Assembly: GCA_009761415.1 (NCBI GenBank)
Contig: QUOL01000007.1
Coordinates: 1,178,001 to 1,242,000, forward strand
Direction: 5' to 3'
DNA from: Sarcomyxa edulis
Taxonomy: Eukaryota > Basidiomycota > Agaricomycetes > Agaricales > Mycenaceae
DNA length: 64,000 nucleotides
Both the position numbers and the translations under genes were made by a program. The notes beneath the pieces are model-generated. The model searched no databases and was not told where the DNA came from. It saw only the letters and a program-made list of their open reading frames with translations. Shown piece after piece: positions 61,071 to 64,000 of the stretch (position 1 is its first letter; each line of letters starts with the position of its first letter).

Positions 61071-64000
61071 TCATGATGATAACTCGCCTTCCCACATAGC
61101 ATCATGTCTCGCCAACTCCAGTATATGCTTATGCACATCGGTCAACTGTTCGAGTTGCCGCTGCAGCACCTCACTTTCTTCCCGATAATCCCCTGCCATA
61201 GCCTCCACCTCGTCTTCCGACATCCCTGGCCACCGCGATGAGATTTCCTCATTCGTCGGGGGAGTCAATACCTCCTCTGGTGCACAGTCCTTCTCCAGAA
61301 GTTCTGGGTCAGTACGTGTCTGGAGCAATTTGCGGAAGGCAGCGTAGAGTGCGGTGCTTTTGTATCTGTCGTTGAGCATTTGGTCAGTGATGTTTGTGGT
61401 TTGTAGAATGTGCGACCAGCTTCAGAAAAATTTTGATTAGTTAAGGGAACAATGAGGTAAGCGCGACAAGCAGACGCTTACTCGTCGTGGATGTACACCC
61501 GCCGCCAAACAGTCCGGAAAGCGGCTTTTCTCCGAGCTTCGGGTAGTTTCTGTACGACGGACGTTGAGATCTGAGACACAGAACAACTTATAAAGGGCTC
61601 GAAAAAAAACTCACTTTGTCGTGCGACAGCAGATGGAGAGCAGTTGAATAATCATCAAGAGTTTCGTGGTTGTCTTTCAGCGTCAAGACATCTACGGCAT
61701 CCTCGATCGACAATACTCTATCTTGGAGTAAGTGTCGAACGACGACCTTGAATATCTGGAAAGCAATACATGAGTACAGGAAAATAGAAGTCAGAATATC
61801 GTCTTCACCGTCATGAAAGCAGTACGGCCAGATTGACCAGTGGCGTTTGACTTGACGATGGCATCAATCTGAGTGTCCAACGTTTGTCGTCCACGTAAAG
61901 ACGACATCGCAGGTCTGAATTCTTCCAACAGCATCTCATGGATACTGACGAAATCCAGATTATCATGGAAGTCTGTAAGTGACTCTGGTCAGATTAGTAC
62001 TAATTTCAGCTTGAGATCAAGGAAATGAAATGGTGATCACCGTTCATAACAGTATCCTTCAAGGAAGCATCTATCGTATTCAGATGCGCCAGATGAGATA
62101 GTTTTCCGATGCTGAGCATAAGCTGGCATCACAGTTTCAGCAAACAAACATATTTTGACGCGGTTCGAAGTGGACTCACATGTCTTGTCTCCAAATTCGT
62201 TGCGTTTTTGGCTTCGTAGAGGAGAGCAGCAGCAGTAGACCCATACCTCTCCTTACCAAGATCATGGACCCACGAGATAGCAGGATTGGGAAATTCTGAA
62301 AAGTATCGATCCATATACCCACTGTAGAAGTCTTCCTGTGCGAACATCACTCGGATCTCTCCTGTAAAATATGTTTAACATTTTGTCAGATAGAGAAGAT
62401 AGAGCGAATCAAAGTACCCACCATGTTGGATATACCACCGGAACAGTTCTTGAGTAAACGCATCTTTAAACTTCTCGATATAGTGTTGTATTCTGTCATA
62501 ATTTGGATTATCTTCGGGAGGGTATATGATTCCTCTATGACATAATGCAGCTAAAGTGCTGTAGTCTTGATAGCTCTCCGCAATCGAAAACGCTTGTTCA
62601 GCGAATCCATTGAGGCCTGTGTATAGCGTACGGGTCAACGCCCATCCCATGTCGAGTAGACCAACATCATACAGAACACTCACGAAGCGTTTCCAAGACT
62701 TCTGGTCGAAGAGAATCAAATCGAGTATTCAACTCATCCCTATCCTTCTCTCCACCAGTCTCACTACAAAATAGAATAGCTCATCAGAATCCATCCACCA
62801 CGCCAATACGTGATATCAACCCACCTTCTCAAATAATCCAACCGTTCCGCGATACAAGCAAACAAAAGTTTCGCCAAGTCCGGCAACTGCGTATTCGGAT
62901 CCTTGTTCCTTTCAGACGCTGGAGAAGTCACCGCTGAAGTGGTCGCGTCAAAGAGAGTGAGTATGACGTCGATGCTTGTGGGTGAACTCGTCCATGGTTT
63001 GATCATAGGGAATTCGAGGCCGTATAGACGAGCGTTGTATTCTCGATGTTCGTATCCTGATCTGAGCACCGTCTGGGATGCCACAGATTGAGTATCAGCT
63101 GCGCGGACATAAATTTGATTCGTCGTGGCTTAGGACGTACCAGAGCAATATCATTCGCCTGCGCCAATACAGGCAATTCCCTCCCTCTCGTGGAGAGTTC
63201 CGACACTTTGCGCAAGAGTTTCCCAATGTCAGCTACACGAAGGCGGAAAAAGGCTCGTATCACATCCTCATGGTCAGCATCACCGACATCATGCATAAAC
63301 GCTTCGATACAATCGATGAGAACACTTTGTGTTGGACCTGTACTACAGACGCAATCAAATTCAACGCAAGGCCAAAGTACGACGAAGGAGGAAAATGACG
63401 CACGCGAGCAACTCGTTGTGATGTATCCATAACTGATAACAAGCATACAGTTTTTCGGCATCCGTCGCCAAACGTTGTCGGCTCACTTGTGGCATCTACG
63501 GATCTCGTCAGACGATATCCACATAATGCCGCTGCACAGGCAGACACAAAACGAAACGAAACGAAACGAACCTTCAAAAGAACGGCATTATCATTTATAA
63601 AGCCAACGAGCCAGTTAAGTCTTTCGATCCGACTCAGCAATTGTGCAGTGAGGTCGTGATGATGATGTACGACTTCAGGATCTGGATTTGGACATCTGTA
63701 ATCAGCATGGGATAGATAGTAATGACTCCTTGGTATGGCGAACCTGATTCTAGGACAGCCCGACTTAGTTGCTCGGCGCCTTTGGTCAAGCTGATCATAT
63801 CCACATCGGGTGGGAAGGTGAAAGATAGAGGGTTCTGCAGAGATGGAGTATGAGATCGAATATCGCTTCTAGCATTAGAAAAGTCTCATACCTCGGGAGA
63901 TAGATACAAGATAGCTTGAGTCATAATCGACTTCAAAAGACCTGCCTTCCCCGTCCTGAGAACCAGTCGATCAACATACATCCTCAATAAAACACCCCAA
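61071..64000 (-). CDS. NUP133: Nuclear pore complex protein Nup133 (C-terminal part; 5' end outside window)
   Basis: Nup133 sits at the tip of the Y-complex scaffold of the nuclear pore. The gene runs off the right edge; at 63945-64000 it is still in frame (DRLVLRTGKAGLLKSIMTQA). Further segments are LLSRIERLNWLVGFINDNAV, LARTLYTGLNGFAEQAFSIA, DAFTQELFRWYIQHG (compare NFSDFLFRWYLEKGK of human Nup133), SWVHDLGKERYGSTAAALLY, ALHLLSHDKLPEARRKAAFR with TVWRRVYIHDE, and a final acidic helix to DAMWEGELSS. The stop is at 61071-61073. About twelve short introns are present. An (ACGAA)n microsatellite lies in one of them near 63549-63571. Confidence 0.88.
63549..63571. repeat. (ACGAA)n microsatellite in a NUP133 intron
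   Basis: Four to five ACGAA units are present just inside the donor side of the intron that follows the exon ending NDNAVLLK. The repeat reads TTCGT on the coding strand and nearly touches the splice donor. Confidence 0.8.

Overview
The window looks like chromosomal DNA of a basidiomycete fungus, most likely a mushroom-forming Agaricomycete. Nearly every gene is broken by many short introns of about 47-70 nt, genes are packed on both strands, and the window carries a seven-domain, single-adenylation-domain siderophore synthetase of the type described from Agaricomycetes (the CsNPS2/basidioferrin family). No virus, plasmid, rRNA, tRNA or CRISPR array was recognised. Exon boundaries were worked out by hand from reading frames and splice signals, so most gene ends are firm but some internal exon edges are not.

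Layout. 1-5.6 kb: 3' part of the autophagy lipid-transfer gene ATG2 (+), then the 60S biogenesis factor RLP24 (-). 5.9-16.9 kb: a siderophore locus, with an ornithine N5-monooxygenase (-) and the type VI NRPS (+) diverging from a shared 557-bp promoter that holds a perfect 18-bp inverted repeat loaded with GATAAG motifs, and a stand-alone riboflavin-pathway DRAP deaminase (-) whose stop codon overlaps that of the NRPS. 17-22.5 kb: SPT6. 22.8-29.4 kb: a large Hsp90-like ATPase (sacsin/DUF3684-like) with a C-terminal HEIAH motif. 29.8-35.6 kb: a small membrane protein, SRP54 and the SAGA subunit SPT8. 36-40.1 kb: a class I methyltransferase and PAB1. 41-44.1 kb: a SCAMP and a secreted barwin/expansin-like protein. 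44.9-50 kb: COQ11-like reductase, an unassigned stretch, a 372-bp hAT-type MITE with an 8-bp target duplication, mitochondrial adenylate kinase, and an N-terminal protein methyltransferase. 50.1-55.7 kb: CSM3, CMR1, an F-box protein. 56.2-64 kb: a conserved protein of unknown function, a small unresolved gene, AIM34-like, COA8 and the 3' part of NUP133.

How they work together. Most genes are unlinked housekeeping functions. The coherent accessory unit is the siderophore locus: the monooxygenase makes N5-hydroxy-ornithine and the NRPS joins three acylated units into a linear trihydroxamate. The N5-acyltransferase needed between these steps is not in the window. The adjacent DRAP deaminase feeds riboflavin and hence FAD, the cofactor of the monooxygenase, so the physical link is suggestive but not proof of co-regulation. 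The best candidates for under-described biology are the GATA palindrome, the Hsp90-like ATPase with a zincin-like motif, and the MITE in front of the adenylate kinase gene.
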